From the NCBI GenBank assembly GCA_902554325.1, contig CACDOH010000001.1, positions 1 to 64,000 of the forward strand: a stretch of 64,000 nucleotides of DNA, read 5' to 3'. The position numbers and the translations under genes were made by a program. Each line of letters begins with the position of its first letter. The first letter of the stretch is position 1. Below the pieces are notes generated by a model. It ran no database searches. It saw only the letters and a program-made list of their open reading frames with translations, and was not told the DNA's origin. This stretch comes from an uncultured Pelagibacteraceae bacterium. GTDB taxonomy: Bacteria > Pseudomonadota > Alphaproteobacteria > Pelagibacterales > AG-422-B15. Below, in pieces: positions 20,884 through 31,188 of this stretch.

Positions 20884-21681
20884 TTAATAATATCCCCAGA
20901 CATAAATTGCAGCGAATAAAAATAGCCACACAACATCTACAAAGTGCCAGTACCATGCAGCTGCTTCAAAACCAAAGTGATGATCAGCCTTAAAGTGTCC
21001 TGCAATTGATCTTCCTAAGCAAACAATGAGCATCACTGTTCCCATTAATACATGAAAACCATGGAAACCAGTTGCCATATAGAAAGTTGCTCCATAAATA
21101 TGTCCTGAAAAAGCGAAGTCAGCATGCATATACTCATAAACCTGGAAGCCCGTAAAAATAATGCCAAGTCCTACTGTACACCAGAGACCTTGGATCAACT
21201 CTTTTCTATTTCCCTCTGTTAGCGCGTGGTGCGCCCATGTAACGGTTGTACCTGATAGCAAAAGTATAAGAGTATTTATCAATGGTATATGCCAAGGATC
21301 CATTAAATGTATTTCTGCCGGAGGCCAAACAGATCCTATTTGTTCAGTAGGGAATAAACTTGCATTGAAATAAGCCCAAAACCAGGCAACAAAGAACATA
21401 ACTTCTGAAGCGATAAACAAGGTCATGCCGTACCTCAGACCAATCTGAACTACAGGCGTATGATGGCCCTGGTGTTCTCCTTCAATAATAATGTCTCTAA
21501 ACCACATGTATGTAACATAAATTACAATAGCTAATCCAATAAGCATTAACCATAAGTCATCAGTTCTAAAATAAATTACAGCCCCAATGCACAAGATGAG
21601 CGCACCAATTGAGGCTAAAAGTGGCCAAGGACTTGGTTCTACTAAATGATACTCATGAGAATTTGGATTACGTGAACTCAT
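20884..21681 (-). CDS. coxC: Cytochrome c oxidase subunit III
   Basis: A 265-residue, seven-helix subunit III. It begins with HEYHLVEPSPWPLLASIGAL and contains GLRYGMTLFIASEVMFFVAWFWAYF and the C-terminal GFHGFHVLMGTVMLIVCLGR and WYWHFVDVVWLFLFAAIYVWG. The latter residues help shape the proton-uptake and lipid sites. It follows ctaG by 5 nt in the oxidase operon. Confidence 0.97.
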   Translation of the reverse strand: MSSRNPNSHEYHLVEPSPWPLLASIGALILCIGAVIYFRTDDLWLMLIGLAIVIYVTYMWFRDIIIEGEHQGHHTPVVQIGLRYGMTLFIASEVMFFVAWFWAYFNASLFPTEQIGSVWPPAEIHLMDPWHIPLINTLILLLSGTTVTWAHHALTEGNRKELIQGLWCTVGLGIIFTGFQVYEYMHADFAFSGHIYGATFYMATGFHGFHVLMGTVMLIVCLGRSIAGHFKADHHFGFEAAAWYWHFVDVVWLFLFAAIYVWGYY

Positions 21682-21686
21682 AGGAA

Positions 21687-22232
21687 TTATGTATCACTGT
21701 TTTCGTAAAAGGTATAGGACAAAGTAACTTCGGATAGATCTGCTACGTATTGATCATTTTTAATTTCAGGATCGATATAAAAAGATACTGGCATAATCTT
21801 TTTCTCATTAGCTTTTAATTCAGTATTTTGAAAACAGAAACATTCTATTTTGTTAAAGTATTTTGCTGCCTCAGCTGGGGAAACATTATATACCGCAGTT
21901 CCATTCAGTGCTTGATCTGTATTATTGATTATAACGTAGTTGATTAATTTATTTTCACCAATTTGAATTTGATGTGTTCTTTTCTCAGGGAAAAAGTCCC
22001 AGTTCAGAGTTGATCCAACGTTTGAGTCAAGTCTTACATCTATTAGAGAGTCAGTTATATAAACACTTTCTTGAGAGTAAATTTTTGGGGTACCTCCAAA
22101 ACCTGTAACTTTACAAAAGTAATTATATAGTGGCACAGATGCATAGGCTAATATTACCATCGATATAACAATACCAAGCAGGCCTACTGCTAGAGAAGTA
22201 TTCGAACTATATTTTAAATTAAAAAAATTCAT
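21687..22232 (-). CDS. ctaG: Cytochrome c oxidase assembly protein CtaG (Cox11)
   Basis: A 181-residue Cox11-type copper chaperone for the CuB site of CoxA. One N-terminal membrane helix (LAVGLLGIVISMVILAYASVPLYNYFCKVTGFGGT) anchors a periplasmic beta domain. The copper motif Cys-Phe-Cys in KIECFCFQNTEL and the following MPVSFYIDP are intact. The ATG directly follows the stop codon of the 35-residue peptide gene. Confidence 0.96.
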   Translation of the reverse strand: MNFFNLKYSSNTSLAVGLLGIVISMVILAYASVPLYNYFCKVTGFGGTPKIYSQESVYITDSLIDVRLDSNVGSTLNWDFFPEKRTHQIQIGENKLINYVIINNTDQALNGTAVYNVSPAEAAKYFNKIECFCFQNTELKANEKKIMPVSFYIDPEIKNDQYVADLSEVTLSYTFYENSDT

Positions 22233-22340
22233 TTATACGAGACTTAACCTGTAAATTGTGTATGTGAAGAATGAGGCGACAAAAAAAACAAGTATTAATG
22301 CTGTAATTATGTTTCTTCTTTTTATTTTTTTATTAATCAT
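22233..22340 (-). CDS. 35-residue membrane peptide in the cox operon (CoxF-like position)
   Basis: A short open frame between ctaB and ctaG encodes 35 residues: a basic N-terminus (INKKIKRRN), one hydrophobic helix (IITALILVFFVASFFTYTIY) and a short tail. Its ATG overlaps the ctaB stop in an ATGA, and its TAA is immediately followed by the ctaG ATG, so it fills the gap exactly and must be co-translated. Alphaproteobacterial oxidase operons often encode a tiny single-helix protein here. Its role, probably in oxidase assembly, is inferred from position. Confidence 0.75.
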   Translation of the reverse strand: MINKKIKRRNIITALILVFFVASFFTYTIYRLSLV

Positions 22341-23266
22341 AATATGTTCCATAACAAATTATCAATAAGGAGGATTGCGAAAATATTAAAGAGATAAATA
22401 ATGGAAAAGAAAAATAAAGTTTGTGCTTTTTTTTCTAATAACTTGGCGTGATCCACATATTTTCTAAGATCTAATGCTAAATATATAAAGCAGATACCCA
22501 TAATAGATGACAAAGTTCCAAAGAATAATGAATAGTAGTAACTCATTAGAAGTGTTACAGGTAAGAGTGTTAATGAATAAGCAATAATTAAACTAACTGT
22601 TTTCTTATTTCCCACAACCAGTGGCATCATTGGAATACCTGCCCTTTTGTAGTCATCAGATTTATAGAGTGCGAGTGCCCAAAAATGTGGCGGGGTCCAT
22701 AAAAAAATTAAAATAAAAAGTAGGCTGATTTCAGGAGATACACTACCAGTAACAGCTGTCCATCCAATAATTGGGGGGAATGCTCCAGCGGCTCCACCGA
22801 TAACAATATTTTGTGGAGTTCTTTTCTTTAGCCATATTGTATAGACAAAAATGTAATAAAGTATTGTTAGAAGAAGAATTGAAGCAGACAGTAAATTTGC
22901 AACATAGTATAAAAGATAAATTGAAAATACTGACAAAGTAATTCCATAAATAAGAGCTCCATTCGCACTGATAAGCCCCATAGGTAACACTCTATTCTTA
23001 GTTCTCTCCATTAACAGGTCTGTCTTTCTTTCATACCACATGTTTAATGCACCAGATGCACCTGATCCAATCGAGATAGCTAGAATTATTAAAGCTCCTT
23101 CATAGATTGTTATAAATCCTGGAGCAATAATCATGCCTACAAAGCTAGTAAAGATAGAGAGAGACATTACTCTTGGTTTTAATAAGGAGATATAAAAACC
23201 AATCTTTGAAAAGAATAAGTTAATCCCAATTTCTTGTTTATCAGAAACTGAAGATATATTTACCAT
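22337..23266 (-). CDS. ctaB: Protohaem IX farnesyltransferase
   Basis: A 309-residue UbiA-family membrane enzyme making haem O from haem B. The first Asp-rich site is NMWYERKTDLLMERTKNRVLP, the second is YKSDDYKRAGIPMMPLVVG, and the central loop reads GGAAGAFPPIIGWTAVTG, all specific to CtaB/COX10. There are about nine helices. It follows coxA by 9 nt and overlaps the small peptide gene by 4 nt. Confidence 0.97.
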   Translation of the reverse strand: MVNISSVSDKQEIGINLFFSKIGFYISLLKPRVMSLSIFTSFVGMIIAPGFITIYEGALIILAISIGSGASGALNMWYERKTDLLMERTKNRVLPMGLISANGALIYGITLSVFSIYLLYYVANLLSASILLLTILYYIFVYTIWLKKRTPQNIVIGGAAGAFPPIIGWTAVTGSVSPEISLLFILIFLWTPPHFWALALYKSDDYKRAGIPMMPLVVGNKKTVSLIIAYSLTLLPVTLLMSYYYSLFFGTLSSIMGICFIYLALDLRKYVDHAKLLEKKAQTLFFFSIIYLFNIFAILLIDNLLWNIL

Positions 23267-23275
23267 GCGACCTAA

Positions 23276-24892
<1,617 letters not shown>

Positions 24893-24918
24893 TTACTCCT
24901 TTTAATAAAAAAAATTAC

Positions 24919-25782
24919 TTAGTTCTTTGCAATTTCAAACGTTTCATTTGAATAGTCTATTCCAGAAGATGCATATTCTTCTTTTGCGAAGACTAGCCAA
25001 TCGTCAAATTCACTTTCTGATACAACCTTAACATTAATAGGCATAAATGCGTGCTTAGCCCCACACAACTCTGAACATTGACCGTAATAAATACCTTCTT
25101 TATTAGCCTTAAACCATGTTTCATTAAGTCTACCAGGTACTGCATCCATTTTTACACCAAATGCAGGAATGGTCCATGCATGAAGGACATCTGCAGATGT
25201 GATTTGAAGTTTGACAACCTTATTTACAGGTACAACAATCTGGGTATCTGTTTCTAAGAGTCTCAACTTAGGGTCTGATAACTCGTTTTCTAAAAGCATA
25301 TTTGCGTCGAATGCGATGTCTTCGTAATCTGGATATTCGTAGGTCCAATACCATTGATTACCTATTGCCTTGATGGTCAAGTCAGCTTTTGGAATTGTTT
25401 CTGAAACATACAGCAATCTAAAAGATGGAATGGCTATTATTATTAGAAGTATTACTGGGATTACAGTCCATAGTATTTCTATCACTGTGTTATGAGTTGT
25501 CGTAGATGCAACTACATTTCTCTTACTGTTAAACCTAAACATTATGTAAAGAAGCAAGCCTAAGACAAGCAAAGAAATACCAGTTATAATTGGCATGAGG
25601 ATGTAACTATGGAAAGAAATAATATCTGACATCAAATCAGTTGCTGGCTCCTGAAAGCTAAGTTGCCAGTTTTCTGATTTACCCTCTTTAGCAAATGCTG
25701 CAAAAGGCAAAAAAACTAAAATAGAAACTTTTAAGAACATGCTCATTGTTAGTCTAAATATTGAAAATATGGGTGTTAACAT
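24919..25782 (-). CDS. coxB: Cytochrome c oxidase subunit II
   Basis: Subunit II carries the dinuclear CuA centre. After a signal sequence ending near AFA, two membrane helices (HSYILMPIITGISLLVLGLLLYI and VIEILWTVIPVILLIIIAIPSF) precede a cupredoxin domain. CuA ligands are in DVLHAWTIPAFGVKMD (His) and YYGQCSELCGAKHAFMPI (two Cys, His, Met). Starts at 25782, 25746 and 25740 are all possible; the later ones give a more ordinary signal peptide. It is first in the oxidase operon, 50 nt downstream of a RegA-like box. Confidence 0.96.
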   Translation of the reverse strand: MLTPIFSIFRLTMSMFLKVSILVFLPFAAFAKEGKSENWQLSFQEPATDLMSDIISFHSYILMPIITGISLLVLGLLLYIMFRFNSKRNVVASTTTHNTVIEILWTVIPVILLIIIAIPSFRLLYVSETIPKADLTIKAIGNQWYWTYEYPDYEDIAFDANMLLENELSDPKLRLLETDTQIVVPVNKVVKLQITSADVLHAWTIPAFGVKMDAVPGRLNETWFKANKEGIYYGQCSELCGAKHAFMPINVKVVSESEFDDWLVFAKEEYASSGIDYSNETFEIAKN

Positions 25783-25831
25783 TATCTTCTAATATATACT
25801 GTTTAAATTCTTAGAAACTATGAGTAATTTT

Positions 25832-25846
25832 GCGACAGTTTGACGC
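25832..25846. promoter_or_regulatory. RegA/PrrA/ActR-type binding site upstream of coxB
   Basis: The 15-mer GCGACAGTTTGACGC is two half sites, GCGAC and GACGC, separated by five bases. It fits the published RegA/PrrA/RegR pattern GCGNC-N5-GNCGC. It sits in the 137-bp divergent gap, 50 bp before coxB and 74 bp before tldD. RegA-family redox regulators are known to control terminal oxidases in Alphaproteobacteria. Use of this site here is inference from the match and its place. Confidence 0.55.
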
Positions 25847-25919
25847 AATTTTTATTAGTTTTTAGGGTTTTTTTAGTATAAATTTTAAAAATTAGAGTAA
25901 TTTCACTGAGCATTTGAAT

Positions 25920-27365
25920 ATGAGTAAAAACATAAAGAATCAATCAACTGATAGCCTATTCTTCTCTAGAAGCAATCTGGACAATAGCAGTGTTGATAAA
26001 ATAGTTTCAAACGCCCTTCACAAGGCCGATGATGGTGAACTATTCATGGAATTTTGTGAGAGTGAAAGCTTTGTCTACGATGACCAAAGATTAAAAAGTG
26101 CCTCTTTTGATAAATCGAAGGGTTTTGGTTTAAGAGCTGTTGCAGGTGAAAGTTCTGGCTATGCTCATTCATCTGATATAGATGAAAAGTCTCTTAAAAA
26201 AGCATCTGATACAGTAAATTTTGTTACGAAAGACAACAACGCAAATTTTAATGCTGCGTTCTCCCAGACTAATAGAAAACTATACAAAGAAACGAACCCT
26301 ATTAATGAAACAGAATTTTCTGAAAAAGTTAATGTATTAAAAGATATCGATGAATATGCACGTTCAAAAAATACCCAGGTCAAACAAGTCTCCGCATCTT
26401 TAAATGGTGAGTGGCAAGCAGTTCGTATCTACAGGCCAGGAGGAATTGTTATAGAAGATCTAAGGCCATTAGTCAGATTGTATATTTCAATTGTATTAGA
26501 AAAAGATGGTAGACAGGAAAATGGAAGCAGGGGTTCAGGTGGCAGAGTCGATTATTCATCTTTTCTAGATCCAAGTCATTGGAAGCAACAAGTAGACGAT
26601 GCCATTTATCAAGCAGAAATAAATTTAACTTCGGTAGATACACCTGCAGGTGAAATGGATGTGGTACTTGGTCCAGGATATCCGGGAGTACTTCTTCATG
26701 AAGCGATTGGACATGGACTTGAAGGAGATTTTAATAGAAAAAAAACATCTGCATTCTCCAATTTACTTGGAGAGAAAATTGCTGATGAAGCAGTAACTGT
26801 AGTCGATGATGGCACTATTGACTCAAGAAGAGGATCTCTAAGTGTAGATGATGAGGGAACACCCACGAGTTGTACTACTTTAATTGAAAATGGAATTTTG
26901 ACGGGGTATATGCAAGACCGACTCAATTCAAGATTGATGGGAGTTAGTCCAACAGGAAATGGACGAAGAGAAAGTTACGCACATTTACCAATGCCGAGAA
27001 TGACCAATACTCACATGTTATCTGGAAACAGAGATCCAAAAGAAATTCTTAAATCAGTAAAAAACGGATTGTATGCAGTAGATTTTGGTGGTGGTCAAGT
27101 AGATATTACCAGTGGAAAGTTTGTATTCACTTGCACAGAAGCTTATAAAATTGAAAATGGGGTAATTACAAATCCTGTCAAGGGAGCTACGTTGATAGGT
27201 AATGGACCAGACGTGCTGAAAAGAGTAAAGATGGTCGGCAACGATTCAAAAATGGATAGTGGTATAGGAACTTGTGGCAAAGATGGCCAGAGTGTCCCTG
27301 TAGGTGTTGGTCAGCCAACTATGCTAATTGAAAACTTAACTGTCGGTGGTACTGCTACTGCTTAA
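25920..27365 (+). CDS. tldD: Metalloprotease TldD
   Basis: A 481-residue TldD subunit of the TldD/TldE zinc protease, which unfolds and trims small peptides. The zinc motif is HEAIGHGLEGD, followed by GTPTSCTTLIENGILTGYMQDR and the C-terminal GNGPDVLKRVKMVGND and GTCGKDGQSVPVGVGQPTMLI. The ATG at 25920 is preferred over a TTG two codons earlier. TldE is not in the window. Its stop interlocks with the convergent ligase stop in TTAA. Confidence 0.95.
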   Translation: MSKNIKNQSTDSLFFSRSNLDNSSVDKIVSNALHKADDGELFMEFCESESFVYDDQRLKSASFDKSKGFGLRAVAGESSGYAHSSDIDEKSLKKASDTVNFVTKDNNANFNAAFSQTNRKLYKETNPINETEFSEKVNVLKDIDEYARSKNTQVKQVSASLNGEWQAVRIYRPGGIVIEDLRPLVRLYISIVLEKDGRQENGSRGSGGRVDYSSFLDPSHWKQQVDDAIYQAEINLTSVDTPAGEMDVVLGPGYPGVLLHEAIGHGLEGDFNRKKTSAFSNLLGEKIADEAVTVVDDGTIDSRRGSLSVDDEGTPTSCTTLIENGILTGYMQDRLNSRLMGVSPTGNGRRESYAHLPMPRMTNTHMLSGNRDPKEILKSVKNGLYAVDFGGGQVDITSGKFVFTCTEAYKIENGVITNPVKGATLIGNGPDVLKRVKMVGNDSKMDSGIGTCGKDGQSVPVGVGQPTMLIENLTVGGTATA

Positions 27366-28927
27366 CTTACTTGTCGATCCTGATCTTTCCAATACGGTTC
27401 ACGTAATACTTTTTTAAGAACTTTACCACTTGCATTTCTAGGAACTTCATCGATAAAATCAATTGACTGAGGTTTTTTATAGCTTGCAATTCTGTCTTTA
27501 CAAAAATTGATTACATCTTCCTCGGTTAAATCAGAACCTTCTTTTTTTACAATACAAGCTTTAACTACTTCACCATATTTTTCATTAGGCACACCAATGA
27601 CGGCAGCATCAATAATATCTGGATGAGCAAACAAGGCTGCTTCTACTTCTGTTGAATAAATATTCTCACCACCCGATACTATCATGTCTTTGATTCTATC
27701 TTGGATATAAACAAATCCCTCTTCATCCATTCGTCCAGCATCGCCTGTATGCATCCATCCCCCCATTAATGCCTTTTCTGTTTCTTCTTTTTTATTCCAG
27801 TACCCTTTCATAATCTGAGGACCTTTTGCACAAATCTGCCCTATCTCTCCAACAGGAAGTGGATTATCATTTTCATCTCTAATTTCAACTTGAGTATCTA
27901 TAGCCGGTCTTCCACAAGATTTTAAAAGATCAGGTTTTTCTTCGATAGCACGGATATGTTCTTCAGGTGTCATTAAGCAGATTACAGCTACTGTCTCTGT
28001 CATTCCAAAGCCTTGTCCAAATTTACACTTAAAAATATCCATTGCTTTTTTTAAAGTTTCAGGAGCTATTGGCGATGCCCCATAATGTATTTGGTCTAAA
28101 TCTAAATACTCATGGCTTGCCACATCAGGTACTGAAACCAAACATGCTTGTATCATCGCTGGAACAAGAACTGTGTGGGTAATTTTTTCTTTCGCTAGGC
28201 AATTAACAACATCTTGTGGAATAAAATCTTCCTGAATTATATTAGTGCCGCCAATAGCAATACAACCACACATATTAATCATAGCAGCCGCATGATACAT
28301 TGGTGCTACTAGCAATGTCCTTGAGGGAGTTGGCAGTTTCAAGCTGTTTAAATACTGCCTTATATTCGCTGCGACGTTTTTTTGCTGTAAGACAGCTCCC
28401 TTTGGATGACCAGTAGTGCCGCTCGTGTACATTTGGTAGACATCATCTTCAGCGCTAACATCAATTTGAGGCTTTTCATCTGGTTGATAGCTAATCCAAT
28501 CATAAAATTCTATCCAATCACTTCCAAACTTTGATGACTCAATATAAATAAAATTTTGTATATGTTTGTAATTATCTCTACTTTTTTGTATTCTCTCACA
28601 ATACTCATTACCTCTTATAATCATAATTTTAGATTGTGAGTCATTAACGATATATTCCCATTCTTGATCAGCTAAGCGATAATTAAGAGGAACCGGTACA
28701 ATTCCAACTTTAGAAGCTGCATAGTACATAAATGCCATTTCAGAGGAATTCTTCGATAAAAATGCAAATCGATCACCCTTCTTTAGCCCTGCTGAAATCA
28801 ATGAATGAGCTAGTTTATTACATAAAGTATTTGCCTCACGATATGTAATTTGTTTACCTTGGAACTCAGAGAATAAGAAATCTGGCTGTTTATCTAATTT
28901 ATTTTCTAAATGTTCGTGCAGAAGCAT
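27362..28927 (-). CDS. Acyl-CoA synthetase (AMP-forming)
   Basis: A 521-residue ANL-family ligase that activates a carboxylic acid, probably a fatty acid, to its CoA thioester. It shows the P-loop MYTSGTTGHPKGA, GQGFGMTETVAVICLMTP, the hinge GWMHTGDAGRMDEEGFVYIQDRIKDMIVSGGENIYSTEVE and the catalytic lysine in RNASGKVLKKVLREPYW. It lies 63 nt downstream of the Ntn acylase gene on the same strand, so the acylase product is a candidate substrate. Confidence 0.92.
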   Translation of the reverse strand: MLLHEHLENKLDKQPDFLFSEFQGKQITYREANTLCNKLAHSLISAGLKKGDRFAFLSKNSSEMAFMYYAASKVGIVPVPLNYRLADQEWEYIVNDSQSKIMIIRGNEYCERIQKSRDNYKHIQNFIYIESSKFGSDWIEFYDWISYQPDEKPQIDVSAEDDVYQMYTSGTTGHPKGAVLQQKNVAANIRQYLNSLKLPTPSRTLLVAPMYHAAAMINMCGCIAIGGTNIIQEDFIPQDVVNCLAKEKITHTVLVPAMIQACLVSVPDVASHEYLDLDQIHYGASPIAPETLKKAMDIFKCKFGQGFGMTETVAVICLMTPEEHIRAIEEKPDLLKSCGRPAIDTQVEIRDENDNPLPVGEIGQICAKGPQIMKGYWNKKEETEKALMGGWMHTGDAGRMDEEGFVYIQDRIKDMIVSGGENIYSTEVEAALFAHPDIIDAAVIGVPNEKYGEVVKACIVKKEGSDLTEEDVINFCKDRIASYKKPQSIDFIDEVPRNASGKVLKKVLREPYWKDQDRQVS

Positions 28928-28990
28928 TCCAAAATTTTATAGCGAAATTTATTTTCTACAAGTTGAAAGTTATCAAAAAATTAAATTGTT

Positions 28991-31186
28991 TTATGGAAAT
29001 TGAATTTCGTTAAAAAAGGTATTTTTTAGTTCTTCTCTAGCAAATAAATGAATTTGATCGTCATAATGATCTGAAGATCTATCCATTGTTGCACTTCCAA
29101 ACTGATGAATACTTTTGGAAATCATTTCTTGTTCATTGTTCCATTTTACATAGATATACAGACCATCTCCAGCAACAGCTTTCAAAATACCATCTTCTGT
29201 TCTTGGCGAGTATATTGCTCTTAAAACATCTGGTCCGCCTTGAATGTGAACTAAATTATTACCTCGTTCGAGAAAGCTGACTTCTTTCCAGCTAATGCTT
29301 AAACCTCCAAAATTAATTTCAAATTCATCCACACAATCTTTAAATATCTGAATTGCGTCTGGCTCTAATTCTCTTGTAATCTCAGCCAACCACTCAGGTG
29401 AAAGTATGCACACCCCAAAAGCTGCATGCTGATTATTTGAGTCAGTTCCTAAATCCCAATCACTAAGAAAATCTTGAGCATCAATCAATCTTTGATCTCC
29501 TTTAAAATCATAATCTAGTATTTTTTTTAAAAACCTATATTGACGAGAATTATATGAATATTTGTTGTCATGTTTAAACTTGTCCAATTCATTAAAAGAA
29601 ATAGAGTCATTACCTTCAAATAATTCAAAAGATCGGTACGCTCTATTTGTTGTCCTCGTTTGCAGGCCCATAGTGGAATCAAAATTGTCAATTAATAGAT
29701 TATCGGCCTTACTCGTAACAAAAAATGGGTTTTGATTAGTACTAAATAAATATCCTGAGTCTGGATTCAAAATCTGTGGAATCTCTTTAAAGTTATGATA
29801 CTCTGTCCAAATTAAATTTCTATCATCACCTGGAAGTACTTTTGTCCAATCATAATCAGAATTTCTTTTTGGAGCTTTCATATTATGTACAAAGTAAATG
29901 TTATCTTCTTTATCAGCATAAACTAAGTTAAAGCTAGCAATTTGCTGCATTTTTAATGCTCCAATCCACTCATCAAAATTTTTTGCCTTATTCATTTTGA
30001 ACCACGCGGTAGAATGATTAATAGTATCCATGCCAACAAACCTTATTGCATAGGCTTTTTCACCATCTTTTAAAACAGGGCCATGCTCTGAATGATACAT
30101 AGTAATTGGATAATTAATATATAACGGTCCAAATAACTTTACTCGAAAGACTTGATCTCTTTTTATAAAATCAGTCCATTCACCGTCCAATAAATATTGA
30201 TCATTATTTTTTGGATTTATCGTAAGCTTATATATATCAGATAAGTCTGGTTGATTAACTGTTGCTCCCCAACCCAAGTGCTCGTTAAAGCCTTTATGAA
30301 CAAATGGTGATCCAGGGAAAGTTCCACCCATAATATTTAGGCCTTCATCACTTTTGAGGTGAATTTCATACCAGGCAACTGGTCCAGTAAGAGGCTGGTG
30401 AGAGTTGATAATCAGCATAGTTTCGTTATCTTTTGATCTTCTTTTTGAAACAGCAAAAGCATTTGAACCTGAGGGTTTAAAATGTGATTTAATGCTTGCT
30501 ACTAAAGGGTTATTCGATAAGTCATTTTTATTTATAGCCATAACTTGATTGTCATCACTCATTAAATTTATAACTTCATTTATTGTATGATCTATGCCAT
30601 AGAATAAAGGCAATTGAAAAGTCATCCCAACTAATAAATCTTTTGCTGTAGTTGGATAGAGAGATTGATCAACTAATGTTGGATTTATTGCTGCATAATA
30701 ATTTAATCCATCAGAGTATGCAGTTATATAGTCAAGCGTTTCCTTAGGAATTTCAGTAATTTTTTTCTCAACTGTACTTATAGTATCAAAAAATTTAATC
30801 AAAAAATCTAATTCGACTCCTTCAATGGCATCTATATTTTCCATTATATCACCATTTCCAGTTAAAAGTGAATACAGGGCTGAGATAGAATCAAAAGAAA
30901 AATTAAAGTCGGAAAGAGTTCCTCTAGACATTTTAATCATCATTTCTATGTGCTCTAAATCGTCTTCAGCCTGAGCAACCGCAAATCCAAAAGCTGCATC
31001 TTTATCTCTAATACCATGAATATGTGGAACACCGTAAGAGTCTCGTTTTATTTGATAACTATAATTTTTCTCAACCTCTAAAAATTTTTTAGAGTCAAAA
31101 TTAATTGTATTTCTATAATTTTGTATAATTAAGAATATGACAAATATGACTACAATACCTAGCAACGAAAATAATAATTTTCTCAA
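28991..31186 (-). CDS. Penicillin-acylase family Ntn hydrolase
   Basis: A 731-residue precursor of the S45 N-terminal-nucleophile family (penicillin G / acyl-homoserine-lactone acylases), which hydrolyses amide bonds. An N-terminal hydrophobic helix (LLFSLLGIVVIFVIFLII) exports it to the periplasm. The predicted self-cleavage site lies before S241 in KPSGSNAFAV, splitting alpha and beta chains. YGVPHIHG and the Asn-containing beta-chain segments fit the family. It lies 2 nt after the GMC gene, in one operon with the acyl-CoA ligase. The natural amide substrate is unknown. Confidence 0.9.
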   Translation of the reverse strand: MRKLLFSLLGIVVIFVIFLIIQNYRNTINFDSKKFLEVEKNYSYQIKRDSYGVPHIHGIRDKDAAFGFAVAQAEDDLEHIEMMIKMSRGTLSDFNFSFDSISALYSLLTGNGDIMENIDAIEGVELDFLIKFFDTISTVEKKITEIPKETLDYITAYSDGLNYYAAINPTLVDQSLYPTTAKDLLVGMTFQLPLFYGIDHTINEVINLMSDDNQVMAINKNDLSNNPLVASIKSHFKPSGSNAFAVSKRRSKDNETMLIINSHQPLTGPVAWYEIHLKSDEGLNIMGGTFPGSPFVHKGFNEHLGWGATVNQPDLSDIYKLTINPKNNDQYLLDGEWTDFIKRDQVFRVKLFGPLYINYPITMYHSEHGPVLKDGEKAYAIRFVGMDTINHSTAWFKMNKAKNFDEWIGALKMQQIASFNLVYADKEDNIYFVHNMKAPKRNSDYDWTKVLPGDDRNLIWTEYHNFKEIPQILNPDSGYLFSTNQNPFFVTSKADNLLIDNFDSTMGLQTRTTNRAYRSFELFEGNDSISFNELDKFKHDNKYSYNSRQYRFLKKILDYDFKGDQRLIDAQDFLSDWDLGTDSNNQHAAFGVCILSPEWLAEITRELEPDAIQIFKDCVDEFEINFGGLSISWKEVSFLERGNNLVHIQGGPDVLRAIYSPRTEDGILKAVAGDGLYIYVKWNNEQEMISKSIHQFGSATMDRSSDHYDDQIHLFAREELKNTFFNEIQFP

Positions 31187-31188
31187 AA

